From NCBI RefSeq assembly GCF_003590095.1, contig NC_039478.1, positions 21,576,001-21,640,000 on the forward strand: DNA of 64,000 bases, written 5' to 3'. Under the pieces are notes generated by a model. That model saw nothing but the letters and a program-made list of their open reading frames with translations, was not told the DNA's origin and did no database searches. The stretch is from Trichoplusia ni. Its lineage: Eukaryota > Arthropoda > Insecta > Lepidoptera > Noctuidae. A program made the translations under genes and the position numbers. Below are positions 22,664 to 35,494 of the stretch, piece after piece; position 1 is the first letter of the stretch; each line of letters begins with the position of its first letter.

Positions 22664-25600
22664 TCACGTTTCATCATCTGAAGATTCAGAAGATAACTGT
22701 ATTACTAAGAACGGATCATCAATGTCAAACACGGTTGAAACATAGTTATCACCTAATTCATCCAACATATTTTGAACATCGACAGGTTCCTCTTTAATTT
22801 TGATTTCATCTTCAGATTTAACATTAGTTTCAGAATCATCTGTATCGGGAAATTCTATCCTAGAAACATATTTCTCTGTTTTAATACCGCACTTTGTAAC
22901 TATTGTATTTTCGTCTGAATTTTCCGCACCTTCGCTAGGGCTAACTGAACTCAAAACGGGATTTAAGGTTGAATTAGAATTTGATGCATTATCACTTTTC
23001 TGGTCAGCTGACGCACTAATAGTAGGTAAGGCCTCGTCGGTTAAACAAGAGGCATTATTTTCAGTGTTAAAAAGACTTGATGAAAATATTGCTTGAAAAT
23101 CTGGTTTTCCTCCAATATTGAAACTACTTTGGTCGTGGTCGTCGTCATTATCACTTTCTATTTCTGTATCACTAGAAGACTGCTGAAGCTCAAAGTCCAA
23201 AGGGTTACCTGCGAAACCAGCTTTGAGCGTGTTTTCCATGTGTACGTATCTGAAAGCAAGAAAAAACAAAATTTACGACTCCAGCTAAGTAAGAAAAATT
23301 CCAACCGCATTCTGAGGCACAATATTTAAAAAAATAACTTCTCCTCAACTAAACTTAATATGGTTACTTTATTTAAGAACAACTTATATTATTCTCACTT
23401 TTCTAGAATTTCTTGTTCTTTAACTTGAGCGACGAGTTTGTTCTCCTCGAGCGTGGCTAGCAGCTGCGGATCCCTCTCCGCAGGGTCTTCCAGCTGCACT
23501 TCGCGCGGCAGCCAGCCCAGCATGTCCTGGTACTCACGTTTCTGCCGGTTCTTGCGCAGCGCCTCCCCGCAGTGACGGAACAGTGCTGTCGCTGTTAATA
23601 TTTAAATCGATAAAGAGGCTACACAAAGTACTTTGGGCAATATGTGGTAGAATAAAGTGGGCCCCAAGTTATTACTGCCGGTTTGGCTAGTGCCGTTCGG
23701 TTCGACACACAAATCTCCAATAGAAATTAGGAAATAACAATCTAGCAACTAACAACATGTCTTCATTTTAGATACTTAAGGCTACGCTAGAATCTACGAA
23801 AGCCAAACAAACGGGTTTTGATTCTCGACTATTCAACTATAAATACTGATTAATCCCCGCTATGTGGGTATGTTACTATCCTTAATCAAAATTGTTTTTT
23901 TGACCGGTCTATGGAGATACTTCTGGTATAAATTCTTCGCACTGTATATGCGTCGCATTAGTCGCATGTTATAGGCCTAAAAGTTAATATAAATGAATAA
24001 GAGAAGTAAAAGTCTGACTTAATACAAAGAAATAATAGATTAAAATTCTTACCTCGTTTAAAAATTTCGTATCGATTCCAACAGGATTTACTTTCTTTAT
24101 TATATTTTGCAACGCATTTCTGGACCTCAAAGAAGTCTGGAAAGGCGACTCTTCCTTCTTTGTCTATCGATTCGTTTAAGCGGTCCTCCAGTAACTTGGC
24201 TGGGCCAGCGATCCTGCCCTCTTTGGCGTTAATGCGTATTTCCCGACGCTTGGCGATGTCTGTACGGCAGCCTTTCAGCTTTGCTATTCTCTTATAGGTG
24301 TGTATTAGTTTACTTTTGTAACTGTAACATGAATTATTAAATGGTTTAATGAGTCAAATTTAGAAAAAATATTAAATCGTTATTTTCGTGGATTAATAAT
24401 GAACACATCCCACTAGTAGGTAGGCATTTTGATTGCTTGAACTGCGTAACCGTCTGATTTCGGAATCAAAATTTCTGAATCCAGGTTTCGCAAAGATCGA
24501 AACAAAGATTTTTAGAGTGCTTTGTACTAGAATATATACGGTATATACTTAATTTATTATTAGATAAGTACTACTTACAGATCACATAAAATATATGGTG
24601 AATTCTTAGTATCGTCAAAAACTTCAGCCTCTTCCAGTTGAGCAATCTTACTTTTATATTTCACAATTTCTTCCTCTAACTCCTGTATCTCAACACTGTT
24701 ATCCTTTTCTCTAGTGACCTCTAAATAAGTACTAGGTATAAGCAAATCATAGTCTCTTACACCCGTAACTATTTTTTTATTGTTATCTTCCAAGTTATTC
24801 GCACTACAATTTGTTCTAATTTCTTGTGTTTTATTTTCTTTATTATTATTATCTGCATCAGCGTTATGTGATGTTTCATGATCAATTGAATTAGTATTTT
24901 CAGTATCAGAATTATCCAAATCTATGACTTCAATATTTTCAGTGGATTGCAAACTTTTTGTACTCATAATATTTCCATATGTTTGTTTACATCTAGTCTT
25001 GCGATTTTTAGTTCTAAGAGATGTTCTTGAGTTCCTATGTCTTGGAGTATCTATTTCTTTACTGCTCAATCTTTCATCATATGCATTTATGTTGATATTA
25101 ACTTCACGTGCATTTTCTATATGGAAAGTGTTAGATATACAAGTCCTCTCTAGAAAAATATTATAAATAAAACTAATTAAGAAAGTTAATATTTTTAAAT
25201 ATGTGTTAATTTATGCATTCTAGAGAATAATGTTTGTAAGTTGTTGTCATAAGAGTAGAAAGCAAAATGGGATATTTGACAAAAACAAATTGAATTAGCC
25301 CTCAAAATACATGGATTACGAAAAAGTATTTGCGGTAATATCTTTATACAAGGTGTATTTTATAACAGATAAAAGTTAGTTTTCATCACACCAAATAAAC
25401 AAACTTTGTAACAAAAGATCAATCAAGAATATTTTGAGCTAGGCTTTCTTGCTATGAAACAAGTATAAAATTTCTTTAAATCAAAAATAACATTTAGGTA
25501 TTTGCTTTAAAGTGGAAAAAGGATAAAGCAAAAAAATTGTTTAGATATTTGCTATGGTTGTTCTAAACAAATAGCAAATAACTCTTTCCTTATTAATTGA

Positions 25601-26818
25601 CATAATATCCATGAATTTCCTATTCTAATCCTAAATTAAACCAATTACTTCCTTATGTTTTGTGCGCATTTGATACTTGAGGCACAAACATTCAAGTCAC
25701 ATGGACAAAACACAGGGATCGAATCTGCAACATGTTGCACTCAGTAAATTAGGTACGGTGACTTTTTTCTTTAAACAAGGAATTAAAAATGTGTTTCAAC
25801 ACTTAATGAAAATTACATTCCTAGTCATATCCCTTAATCTTTAGATTTTATTCTATCACAATATTTTGGAAATTTATCTGATTAACTAATTATATTCTTT
25901 TGTCATTTACCCCATTGGTTATGCACATAACAGTTATATGTTGGTTGATTATCCTGTAATCTAGGTCAATGATCATGCAATACATTATAGCTATTGTCTT
26001 TGCCACCTTAAGTCTATAGGCATTATTAAAAAAAAAACTCACCAATATTGTCAGTTTTGCTAGAGTCCTTATTTTTTAAATTTTTGGCCAATGTAACAAA
26101 AGGTACTTTCCGTTTAACACGACCAGACTTCAAGCTTTCACAAAGAGTCTTTATATGTAAGAATTTATGATCAGGATCCATTTTGAGCTGTTTTAATGTT
26201 TTTCTCAACAGTTTTCTAAGTGATGGGGAATTTTTGAGTTCTGTACTAGTATCTTGGTATAGAGGTATCAGTGTCTTTTTTATAACTCTCGACATTCCAA
26301 CAACATTCTCCATGCTTAAGCAGAAATGGACGATTTGGTCCATAAGGATGTCTCCATCAAGTTTTTTTGACAAATTTATTGCTTCGCTTATGTCTGTAAT
26401 TGCTAAAACCTCATCATCAGTTCCTGATTCATCTAAATCAATTGTTTCAATTGTTTGAGCCACTATCGGGGATATACTGCTGATCTGCATCTGAAAGTGT
26501 TATTACAATATTGCATTTTACAATTTTCATTCATGATTGATTCACTGGACTGTAAGCCTCTTAATCTTTGTCATTTCGACTTTAAATACTACAAAAATAA
26601 AAGTTTTAAAGGCATATTCTTGTCTACAGTTTGTAAACAAATAAAAGAGAACATTTAATGTATCGACTAAAGAAAAAATCACATCAGGAAAACTATTTGA
26701 TCATTAAAAAAATATTGTTTACCGCCTAAACACCATATGTTTAATAAAATTTAAACAATTTACTTGAACCTACCGTATCGTCATCATCATCATCTATTAT
26801 CACAGTATCGTCACTCAT
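22664..26818 (-). CDS. DAXX-like protein (histone H3.3 chaperone)
   Basis: Six exons with GT-AG junctions in matching phases give 703 residues: 26818-26774, 26490-26043, 25149-24579, 24321-24053, 23591-23399, 23249-22664. DAXX deposits H3.3-H4 with ATRX/XNP and is a SUMO-dependent co-repressor in the nucleus. Exon 2 (about residues 55-140) looks like the DAXX helical bundle. Residues about 316-515, including a coiled coil (EIQELEEEIVKYKSKIAQLEE) and the block AFP-DFFEVQKCVAKY through DPQLLATLEENKLVAQ, match the histone-binding domain. The C-terminal third is acidic and Ser-rich. SUMO-interacting motifs occur at about residues 6-13, 29-42, 237-248 and 690-701. Sumoylation consensus sites include VKSE, IKEE (Lys661) and IKTE. 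The start is the first ATG, with the N-terminal motif exactly where DAXX proteins have one. Family call is by pattern, not by alignment. Minus-strand AATAAA words near 22,435-22,452 could end the transcript. Confidence 0.88.
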
Positions 26819-26819
26819 A

Positions 26820-26990
26820 TTGATGAATAAATAAACCTAACAGTATAATTAAGACATTTTAGCTTAAATTTAATTGTTTACAACATAACATTTGTTACGC
26901 GCAAACTCGTAAAGCAATGTGCAGTGCGGGCGGGAGGAAACAGATTGACGCTGTTGACAGTTCACGCATTGGCGATTCTGGCATGATGAT
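26820..26990 (-). promoter_or_regulatory. likely promoter and leader of the DAXX-like gene
   Basis: A short GC-rich pocket (gtgcagtgcgggcgggagg, about 26,918-26,940 on the plus strand) lies about 100 bases upstream of the ATG, in otherwise AT-rich DNA. There is no TATA box in a convincing position. Housekeeping-type promoter is inferred. Confidence 0.35.
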
Positions 26991-27860
26991 TGTCGTTCAA
27001 AAACATAAAATTCCAGAAAATAGTAAACATTTAAATTATGTTCAACTGAAAATTACTGATTTACGTTAGAGATATCACTAACAACTTAAAGTTTTTTAAA
27101 TATAACAAGTCCTTTGGATAAGCAACTTGATGATCAAGTATATTCATGGGAAGTTTAGTACTAATCAGATTGGTGTGCAAATTCATTATTCTGGTGCCGT
27201 TCAATCTTTTTCTAACTTGGAAAGAAAACACATATTTAAAAAACTATATTGCGAGCAAGAAATGCTGTTGAGGATGTGATTGCTAATTTAAAGGAAATAA
27301 AAGTTGTTAGATCTTTTTGAAAGTTTTGGTCGATGGTCGAATTGAGGAAACTTCTTAATTTTATTTGCGTGATCTTGAAATTAAAAACATTTTGATTGAT
27401 TTGAGATTTTATCTCTTGTAAAACAAAATTTCAATGGGCTAAGATCTCAAAAAGTAGGTTGGGCGAGGATCAGAGAGGTAGATTATATGGAAATTGAAAT
27501 AAAAAGCCAAATGCGGATAAATATATATTTAGAGAGGCCAATTAAAACCTATTGTTATTATGTGAAACAAATTGCAACAATAAATTGGCTTGTTGCTGCA
27601 ATCACTTAACATTATAATAATGTAATGCTCTTATTTATTATAGAACCTTAAGTTAAAAATACACTTTGTTATAAACTACCATAAAAGAAAATACTAAGCA
27701 ATAAAAATGCAACAGTTAATGAGATGGATGATAGTTGGGCGAATTTAATTCCAAAAACTATACATAATGAGACGATTTTTACATAGTTTACAATGCATAC
27801 AATTCCAATAATATCTATGAAGACAAAATATATTTATAAGGACTATTTTGTTCAAAGCAC
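26990..27860. other. intergenic, no gene seen
   Basis: Very AT-rich spacer between the DAXX-like promoter and the probable 3' end of capping protein beta. A minus-strand AATAAA at 27883-27878 is a plausible polyadenylation signal for the latter, giving a 3' UTR of about 800 bases. A short GT microsatellite lies at about 28,613-28,634 inside that UTR. Confidence 0.45.
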
Positions 27861-28687
27861 CATACTGGCCGCATTGATTTATTTCTAAATTCAATACACT
27901 ATTTATTAATAGACGAGAAATATATTTTTTATATTAAATTATCCTTCATAAGTTTCCACAATTTCGTAAGTTCACATTTCCGTTCCGTGAGCGATCCTTA
28001 ATTAACACAATTTACCCAATATCTCCACCTCATCTGGAATAAGATAAAATATACATTTTATATTTAGAGATTAAATATGAAATTGTCAAACAGGGAGTTT
28101 AAAAAATAAAGGGTAAAACAAATTAAGGGGACTGAACAGAGTTTAAATTTTAGGTTGTGCAAAAGAGAAGGATTAAAATAATTATGAGTTATTAGGAATT
28201 AAAGATTATTGTTTTCCCTTCCAATTCCTAAATCACATTTCATCTTGCATGTGTAGGTTGTACATATATAAATCTGTGCGTGTCTGAGTATACGTCATTT
28301 TTTATAAATGCCTGAGTGTCTGCGTGTGGCTCAGAGGCCCAATTCTGCTATTTTTAAAGGTCATTTAAATTATTATGGCACAGTTAAAAATTAGCGTAAC
28401 TAAAAAACTTAATGTTATAAATGTACGGGGACTGCAATGACTGCTCAATGCATACCCATGAGTTGACAAAATGCGAGAATACGAAAACTAAGAAAAGTGT
28501 CAAATTTAAAACAATTAGAAATTGACGCTCTATTATCTGTGAATCAGCGACAGTGAATGAACGAATATATTCTTTAATGTATACCATAGAATAAAATCAG
28601 TGTGTATCTATATGTGTGGGTGTGTGTGTGTGTATACTGTCTGGTCTCTGTAGGTGACAGGTGTGTACTCACGCAGGCCGGGCGGTC

Positions 28688-31600
28688 TCAGTCGTCGCGC
28701 GCGACGTGTCGACGCTGCAGCGCCACGGCCAGGTCGTGTTGCAGCGCCGCGCGCCGGTGCACGACGTCCGCCGGGACCACCGAGCGCAGCCCGTTCACTA
28801 TGTCCTTAGTCTTACCTGGAACAACAGGCCACTATTATATTAAAAAGTTAACATTGTAACAGACACATGAAAACTGCACCTAATGGAGAATTTTATGGCA
28901 ACAGATTTACACAACTCTGTTTTCCAACTAGGCATGTTGGGATCGGCTTCCAGTCTATACGGATTTAGCAAGCAGCCGCTCCTTGTAAAACACTGGTTAA
29001 GTACCAGTGTTTTACAAGGAGCCACTGCCTATCTGACCCCCTCAACCCAGTTACCTGGGCAACACGATACCCCTTGGTTAGACTGGTTGTGAGACTTTCA
29101 AGCTTCTGATTACTTTTAACGACTGTCAAAGATGTAGAAATAATTTAATGTGCCTTTCGAAGCACGGACCAACCGCGTCAAGCGTAGCTTAGCCTGTGAT
29201 CGAGTCACTTATGCGGTTATAGCTTAGCTCACAAACACATTTACACGAACAAGTCTACTTTAAAATTCTGTAATTCTACGTAAGTATTAAAAACAATCTA
29301 GGATTTACTATGATGAACTAATAATTAAATCTCCATTCACTTCTTTCATTACAACTCGAATGAGTGTGTGTGAGATACTAAATAATGTATGAATTATAGA
29401 GTTACCGGAAGTTAGTTAGTTATAGAGTTAGAGGAAAAGCCCGCGGGCCCACCCGCTTAAAATCGAAAATAATCCCACTCGAACATAAAATCGCGGTAAA
29501 TACCTATGTGTGAGTCCAGGTCATAAACTAACAGTGTACCAAGTATCGTCTACATCCATTCAGTCGTTCGTTCGTTTTTGCGTGTAAGAGTAACAAAACA
29601 TCCATACATGCAAGACATTTATAATATAAGCAAGATTTTAACTTCTTTATTATTTTATTATATTCCAGTTACCATACATACACTAGCCTTTCTCCTCAAC
29701 TTATTAAAATACTTTACCAAAGTAGATATCGTTGAGGGTGTTCCTGATCTTGTTCTCCATATCCTCGACCATGCGGCCGACGTTCACGATGTGCGGCGTG
29801 ACGTCACTCACCGCTGAGTCTTGCTCTGCCTGCAAATACCACAATCATTTATTAGACAGAAAAAATATCTGAAGGGCAGGTCCCTCTCCATGGTAATGAC
29901 GATTCGTTAGAATAGGTTCCTCTTAATTATTAAGACATTCCAGTAGATGATTGTAGTTTTAGCTTGAGGTCTTTGATAAAACTGGCACATCACAGCCAGA
30001 ACCCGAAGAGAAGATGAAGAGAGATGGAAGGGAGATAAATAGGCCTCTGCAGTATTCATTTAATTAATCTCTTATTATCACATAATTTAGCGTAAAACCA
30101 ACTGGATAAATTTAAGTAGGAGTCTACTTCGGAAGTCCAGCCTCAGTTGAACCTCAATTTGCCATGGTAGACTGAACAAAATAGGTTTGTTTGATTAGTT
30201 GAAGAACAAAGTGAGATTTGTAGTAAAAGTGTGTTAAACAGAATTAGCATAGCACCTCAACTCACAACCTTTACCAAATGAATACTTCCAAACATTAATG
30301 ATTACCATATATGGTTATGGACAATCAGTTACATTATTGATATAAATGCATTCATACAATACGCTGTGATTAGATAGCACAATAAATAAAGTAAACATTA
30401 ATAGATGTATAATAGTCTCTTATCAAATTTATCCACTATTGACAAAAGCACATCTATGAAATTGGTAAAAATTTGGGTTTCAGATAGTGCATATTGACGA
30501 TAATAACGCGTGAAGTGGTAGTCGGATTTGCGACATTTGCGACGGTTACAATAGGATAGTAGCTAGACAAAAACAAAATTTGCACATTGTTATTTTCATT
30601 ATTAGTGGCAATGGAAATACCATAATGTATAGAAATTCCAACTGTCTAGATAGCATGAGTCATGAGTTACTGTCTGGTGACAGACAGAAGGACAGCCAGA
30701 CTCTGGAGTATCTTCAAGGTATGAGACTTTAAAAATAAATAAATCCTCTGGACCCAAACCAGATGGAACAAATACTATGGTGAAGAGAAAACTGATAAAT
30801 GTAACCATTCATGTAAATACAGACCTGTCTAGTAAGACTTCCACCGAGGTTCATGGTCCCGCTACTTTCCTTGTTGGTCTGCAGCCAGAGCATGGCGGTA
30901 GATGTGAGCTTATAGTGAGCATTGCGGCCCGAGCTCTTCTCTATCACCTCAACCACGTGGATGGAGTCCCAGCAGCCTTTGATCTTCTGAGAGCCATCGC
31001 CAGCTTTCTTTATCAATATTACACCTGAAATGTTTTATTAATTATTGGTATAAGTCTATTAAGTCTATAATATCTAAAACATGATTTATTTTATTTCAAA
31101 TATCTAGTTGTTTGAAATAAATTAAATTTTTTAATTAATGTATTTAAGTGATCATTTCTGATTTATGCAGGAAACAAAAAGAAAATAATCCAAATCTATA
31201 TTTTATTTGTTTGGATTAGCGTCCAACATTTCAAAGTAATATTTTTGTGGGTATGAAGGAAGATGCCACTCAACACCGTTTCACCGTCACATTCCCACAA
31301 ACATTTCTTTAAGATACCATGGTGAACCCCCTGGTCACCTTCTTACAGGTTTTTTAAGTAAGTGCTGGTTGGTAAGTGGTTTAGCCACAGTTTGTGTATG
31401 TTTTTCACTTCTTGTTCCTACTCTCTGTACTATGAAGTATTAAACATGTGTAGTAATAGGTTGTTTTAACAATTTTTATTGTGGTGTTTTCACAGTTGTT
31501 GACTTGTTTTACATACACATGTAAGGTATGGTAGACAAATCAGTAGTGCCCAGTATTGATTTCAAAGTATAGGGATCACCCTATGAAGATAAATAGTCAA

Positions 31601-32253
31601 AACAATTATAGCAAACTCTATACATGAAAACACAACCTAATTGATTCATTTTGAGAGTTACAACATAAACAACACCAAATTAAGTAATGTTAATAATTAA
31701 ATATAAATATTTCCTGTTTATAACCTAAGAATGTAACAAACCTGCGAATCCATGGTCCATGTCCCACAGGTACACAGAGCTGACTCCTCCTTCGAAGTAC
31801 ATTTCTCTGTACTGGTCGAAGGCGTGATTAGCGTCAATTTCTAATTTCCTCAACCTTTCCGAAGGCATCGACCCGTCTTCTAGAGGAGGGTCGTACGTAT
31901 TTGACCACGGCGACCTGTAAGAGTCTCCGTCGCGGTTGTAATCGCACAGTAAGTAGTCTTTCCCTGTGCTGCGGTCCTGAGCGATCTTAAGCGGCTGGTC
32001 CACAGACGAGAGCAGGTCATCGCACATACTAGGCACCAGATCTATCAGGTCTGTCAAGTTTTTCTCGATCTGCTGCGGAGGCAGCCTCCGCATCAGGTCC
32101 AACGCACAATCCATTTGTTGGTCAGTCTGTAATAATCAAAAATCATATCACAGTATTAGTTGTATTCCGTTAATTTTGGTGTATTAGTCATCATAACAAA
32201 TAGTGTTCTAGTAAAATATGAGGGCTGTGACGCCCTCAAAACTGACTTACCAT
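28688..32253 (-). CDS. cpb: F-actin-capping protein subunit beta
   Basis: Five coding exons give a complete 275-residue protein: 32253-32251 (the ATG alone), 32126-31742, 31024-30825, 29829-29718 and 28815-28688. Junctions are GT-AG and in phase. With the alpha subunit it forms the heterodimer that caps barbed ends of actin filaments and, in the dynactin complex, the Arp1 filament. The sequence shows the family's near-invariant blocks: ALDLMRRLPPQQIEKNL at the N-terminus, LCDYNRDGDSYRSPWSN, YEGG-like YFEGGVSSVYLWD, GCWDSIHVVEV, NLGGSLTRQ, and the C-terminal actin-binding tentacle region after NDIYFGKTKDIVNGLRSV. Length matches the family (about 272-277). Exon 1 codes for Met only, ending exactly at a GTAAGT donor. 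Intron 4 contains two dispersed repeats, one with a large hairpin. The gene is divergent from aPKC. Confidence 0.97.
28905..29240 (+). repeat. dispersed repeat, family B, within a capping protein beta intron
   Basis: Shares with the copies at 7.1 and 41.7 kb the words atgttgggatcggcttcc, ttgtaaaacactggt, tatctgaccccctcaaccc, acctgggcaaca, cgactgtcaaagatg and ggttatagcttagc. It carries a perfect hairpin at 28978-29022 described separately. Non-coding. Confidence 0.8.
28978..29022. repeat. perfect inverted repeat, 20-bp arms, 5-base loop
   Basis: Arms 28978-28997 and 29003-29022 are exact reverse complements around taagt. The arm is the tail of the family B word ttgtaaaacactggt, which in the 41.7-kb copy occurs once only. 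The hairpin therefore arose by a local inverted duplication in this copy, or by loss of the second arm in the other. Confidence 0.95.
29432..29632 (+). repeat. dispersed repeat, family A, degenerate, in intron
   Basis: Begins near agcccgcgggcccacccgc and ends with cgtgtaagagtaacaaaac and tttataatataagcaagat, the terminal words of the family seen at 34.4 and 36.7 kb. It lies between exons 4 and 5 of capping protein beta. Confidence 0.55.
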
Positions 32254-32839
32254 GATAAAATGAGAATACAGAAAAGGCTAATAAATACGGTAAATAAATT
32301 AAGATCTTTTTAGAGTTATAATTGTTATGTTCCAATTAATTTTAGTAATCCCAACCCGAATTGATAACTTGAGCTTGATTGACGTAATTTGACAAGAGCC
32401 AACGACGTTCAGAAAAGCTCGATGCCATAAAGTAAATAATATAGGTGGTATTTTTGTGCTTTATTTTGCTGTAAAAAAACTACTTTCCAAATTATTCCAT
32501 GATTTAAACACAAATCTTTTATTGAAATTAAAAAAAAACCTTGTGAAGCGTAGAATTAAAAGATTCCAGTTAATTTATATCCAAAATATTATTTAGTTGT
32601 TCTAGTATCTATTTTAATTAAAATAACTTGACATATTTTTTGCCTTATAAGTTCAAATTGATAATACATAAATAACTTGTTACAGTACGCCGGAAACAGC
32701 TGGCACGTCACTATTAACTTAAAAGGAACGTTGCCTGGATTGTACGACGCCGGTATATCGGTTTCTTTCACTCTCGCAGGAATTCGAATGGGAAGCATGA
32801 AAGCGTCATAGTCAATGAAAACATGTAACTGTTTCCTGT

Positions 32840-33125
32840 TAAATGTCAGTTCGTGTATAATGTTGTGTGTGTCAAAGTTTTGTTGTTATTACATATAATT
32901 TCGATAATTACCGTTTATTACATAAATTAATAATTTCATCAATGGGATTGTGATTCCTTTTTATATCAACGTCGAAGTAATAGTGTTACGTGTGGTGTGA
33001 ATTCTCGTAAAGGTTTGCATTGTGTACACAATCATACTTAGTTTAATGATTCACGTTATGGGAATGTTATCACGGTTATTATTATAAAGGTTCTATTATA
33101 CGCGCCTAAACGGGAAGTAAGTGTA
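32840..33125 (+). promoter_or_regulatory. candidate aPKC promoter and non-coding first exon
   Basis: An arthropod initiator-like word (TCAGTTCGTG) lies near 32,846 on the plus strand, and a strong splice donor (gggaa|GTAAGT) at 33117. A leader exon between them could splice to the acceptor at 34180. The interval also separates the two divergent genes. No transcript evidence is available. Confidence 0.3.
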
Positions 33126-34180
33126 TCGAGGACGCGGTTAGCTTTGGTCAGTAAGGTAGAATAGTGCTTCGGAGATTGCATATAAGATAATCCTATTTGC
33201 AATGGGCATTCACAAAGTTGATGGTCTTGAAACCCTACGATGGTTGCTACTGCACTTAACTCATAAATCACATGCTCTAAATGTAACTAAGCAACTTTTG
33301 AATGAAACTAAACTTTGAAAATACAATTTAAATCTTTAGATTCAACATTGCATGGAGAGGTTAAAATCTGAGTAATAAAGTAACAATAGTACCTGTCAGG
33401 TAACACTGTATTGTATTCAAATAAGTAATTACTGGTGGCCGGTTCTGTATCTCTTTGTATTTGTTACTAAGGAACAAGTTATATCTAGTTGACTATTCTG
33501 TTAGTTGCTAATTTGTGATGAATTGTGATTACTGATAAGAATTAAGCATATCTGCTGTTACTAAAACTCGTAATAGTCCTTTATGAAAGCCTATTAATAT
33601 AAAAGTTGATATAAACATTAACCTCGTTAGCCAGCAATGCCATTCTTATATAATGACTTCTACAAAGTTTGCACAAGTAAGGTGCGAACAAAAACACTAA
33701 TTAGATTGTTTACATCTTTACATGCATGTTAATTAGGAATACTAAGGTTGCTATGCTTACTGACTACAAACTTGTCTTCCTAAAACATTTGTTACCATAT
33801 AGATTTTGAGAATATATCTCAGTATATAAATTATATGTTCTGATGGTAGATGAAGTGGTGTTGTTAGGCTTTAAAGAAAGACCACTTTAGAAGCAGCAAA
33901 GGACAGGAAGATCAAAGGATAAAAACTATTGTGTGGGTTTTACAAAACCAACAGTAGCCTAACTTGAATACCTTCAAGTTTAATTTAATACCAACTAGAT
34001 CAATCTTTATTTTGTACAAAGGAGAAACTTTAACAAAATGAGCCAAAACATATTATTTTTGATTTATCCTACAAACAAGGTCATAATCATAAAAAACATG
34101 AAAGATAACATTCCATCTCTACGTAGATCATAAAACCATATGTTTACAACTATCTAAAGATATAACCTTGAAAATTCCAG

Positions 34181-35494
34181 GCACTGCGGTTAACGGGCAC
34201 AAAGAAGTAACCCTGTCATGATGCCGACCCAACTGGTGAACCAGGATAACCATGCGAACGATGTGCGGGTGAAGACGGTGTACAATGGTGATGTGATGAT
34301 AACATACATCAACCATAACATCAACTTTGATGAGTTTACGCAGGAGATGGTGGCGATATGCCGCTTTATGCCTGACCAGGTTGGTTTTTTTGAAGTTTTG
34401 TATGGTAACTGTTGAGTAATTATTATTAACTAGCTTTTCGACCGCGTCGAGGTCGGTTCTGTCGCGTTTCCAAGAGAACTCTTCAAAAGTCCAGGATAAA
34501 AACTATCCTATGTTCTTTCTCAAGGTCAACTCTAGTTCAGCGCTTTAGACGTGAAAGCGTAACAGACAGACAGACAGACTGAGTTACTTTCGCATTTATA
34601 ATATTAGTAGGGATTTACCCAGAACTAAGATTTACATCTCTATTGTAACATTGTTTACCCTTTTTTAAGTACCTAAACAGAGTACTGACAAATAATTTCA
34701 AAATAACTGACATTGCTAGGTTATTGAGTAGTAGAATTTAATCTGGACCTTTTGACACTTTCCAGGTGTAGTAATATTTTCAACAGCTAAAAACAACAGT
34801 ATTAACATTGAACTTCTAGTAATTGGTTTAACTGAAACGGATACCTACCTTTTGAACTTCGAACTAAGAATAGTATTACACTTAAGTGTGGCCATGATTA
34901 AGCAATTGCATTTAATTAGGAGTTCTGTTCGATTTTTGTAGTCCTTTACTGCCTGCCTGTGGCTTTATATAAAAAAAAATACAAATAAAAACTGCTTTAA
35001 AGTTTAGGTGTTGGTTAGGAGATTTTTGATGTAGCGGCTTCGCAAAATACAAAGAAGTGACGCTATTCCCATTTAAAATACGTACCATTACTATTCAGTG
35101 TGCTATGGCGGACATTGATAAAACAACAAAGCAATATTTTTTATCTAGCCCACCGTGTCCGTCTCCTGGCAAAGTACTTCCACGATTTTCTGTCCCGGAC
35201 TAGAAAATAATTAAGTTTTTAAAATAGTGGAAGTTGCGAGATGAGAAGTAACGTAACTAAATCCTGCTTGCGTGTCAAGACTAAGTCCCCGAACATACAA
35301 AAAAGATAACCAATCCTTCGTCGGTCACCGGCGACCACCACAACCTGTCTCTAAATTTGAAATCTGTTTCCAGGTGTTTACTATGAAGTGGGTGGACGAG
35401 GAAGGTGACCCCTGCACGATATCGACGCAGTTGGAGCTGGACGAGGCGCTGCGTCTCTACGAGCTCAACAGGGACTCCGAGCTGACTGTTCACG
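34181..35494 (+). CDS. aPKC: atypical protein kinase C, first two coding exons (PB1 domain)
   Basis: Coding exons 34218-34379 and 35374-35494 give 94 residues and then a phase-1 donor (CAC G|GTAAGT); the first exon starts after an acceptor at 34180, so it has a 37-base piece of leader. The protein reads through the PB1 fold of aPKC: a basic-strand segment (DVRVKTVYNGDVMITYI, about residues 15-31) and the acidic OPCA motif (DEEGDPCTISTQLELDEALR, about residues 60-80). aPKC uses this domain to bind Par-6 in the apical polarity complex. Two start codons stand in tandem (34218 and 34221). The pseudosubstrate, C1 and kinase exons were not found downstream in the window, so the gene is partial here. 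Assignment rests on the PB1 sequence, which is distinctive of aPKC rather than of other PB1 proteins. Confidence 0.9.
34428..34613 (+). repeat. dispersed repeat, family A
   Basis: Starts aactagcttttcgaccgcg and ends acagacagacagac, then cgcatttataatattagtag. It lies in the intron between the two aPKC PB1 exons and is closely similar to the copy at 36.7 kb. Confidence 0.85.
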
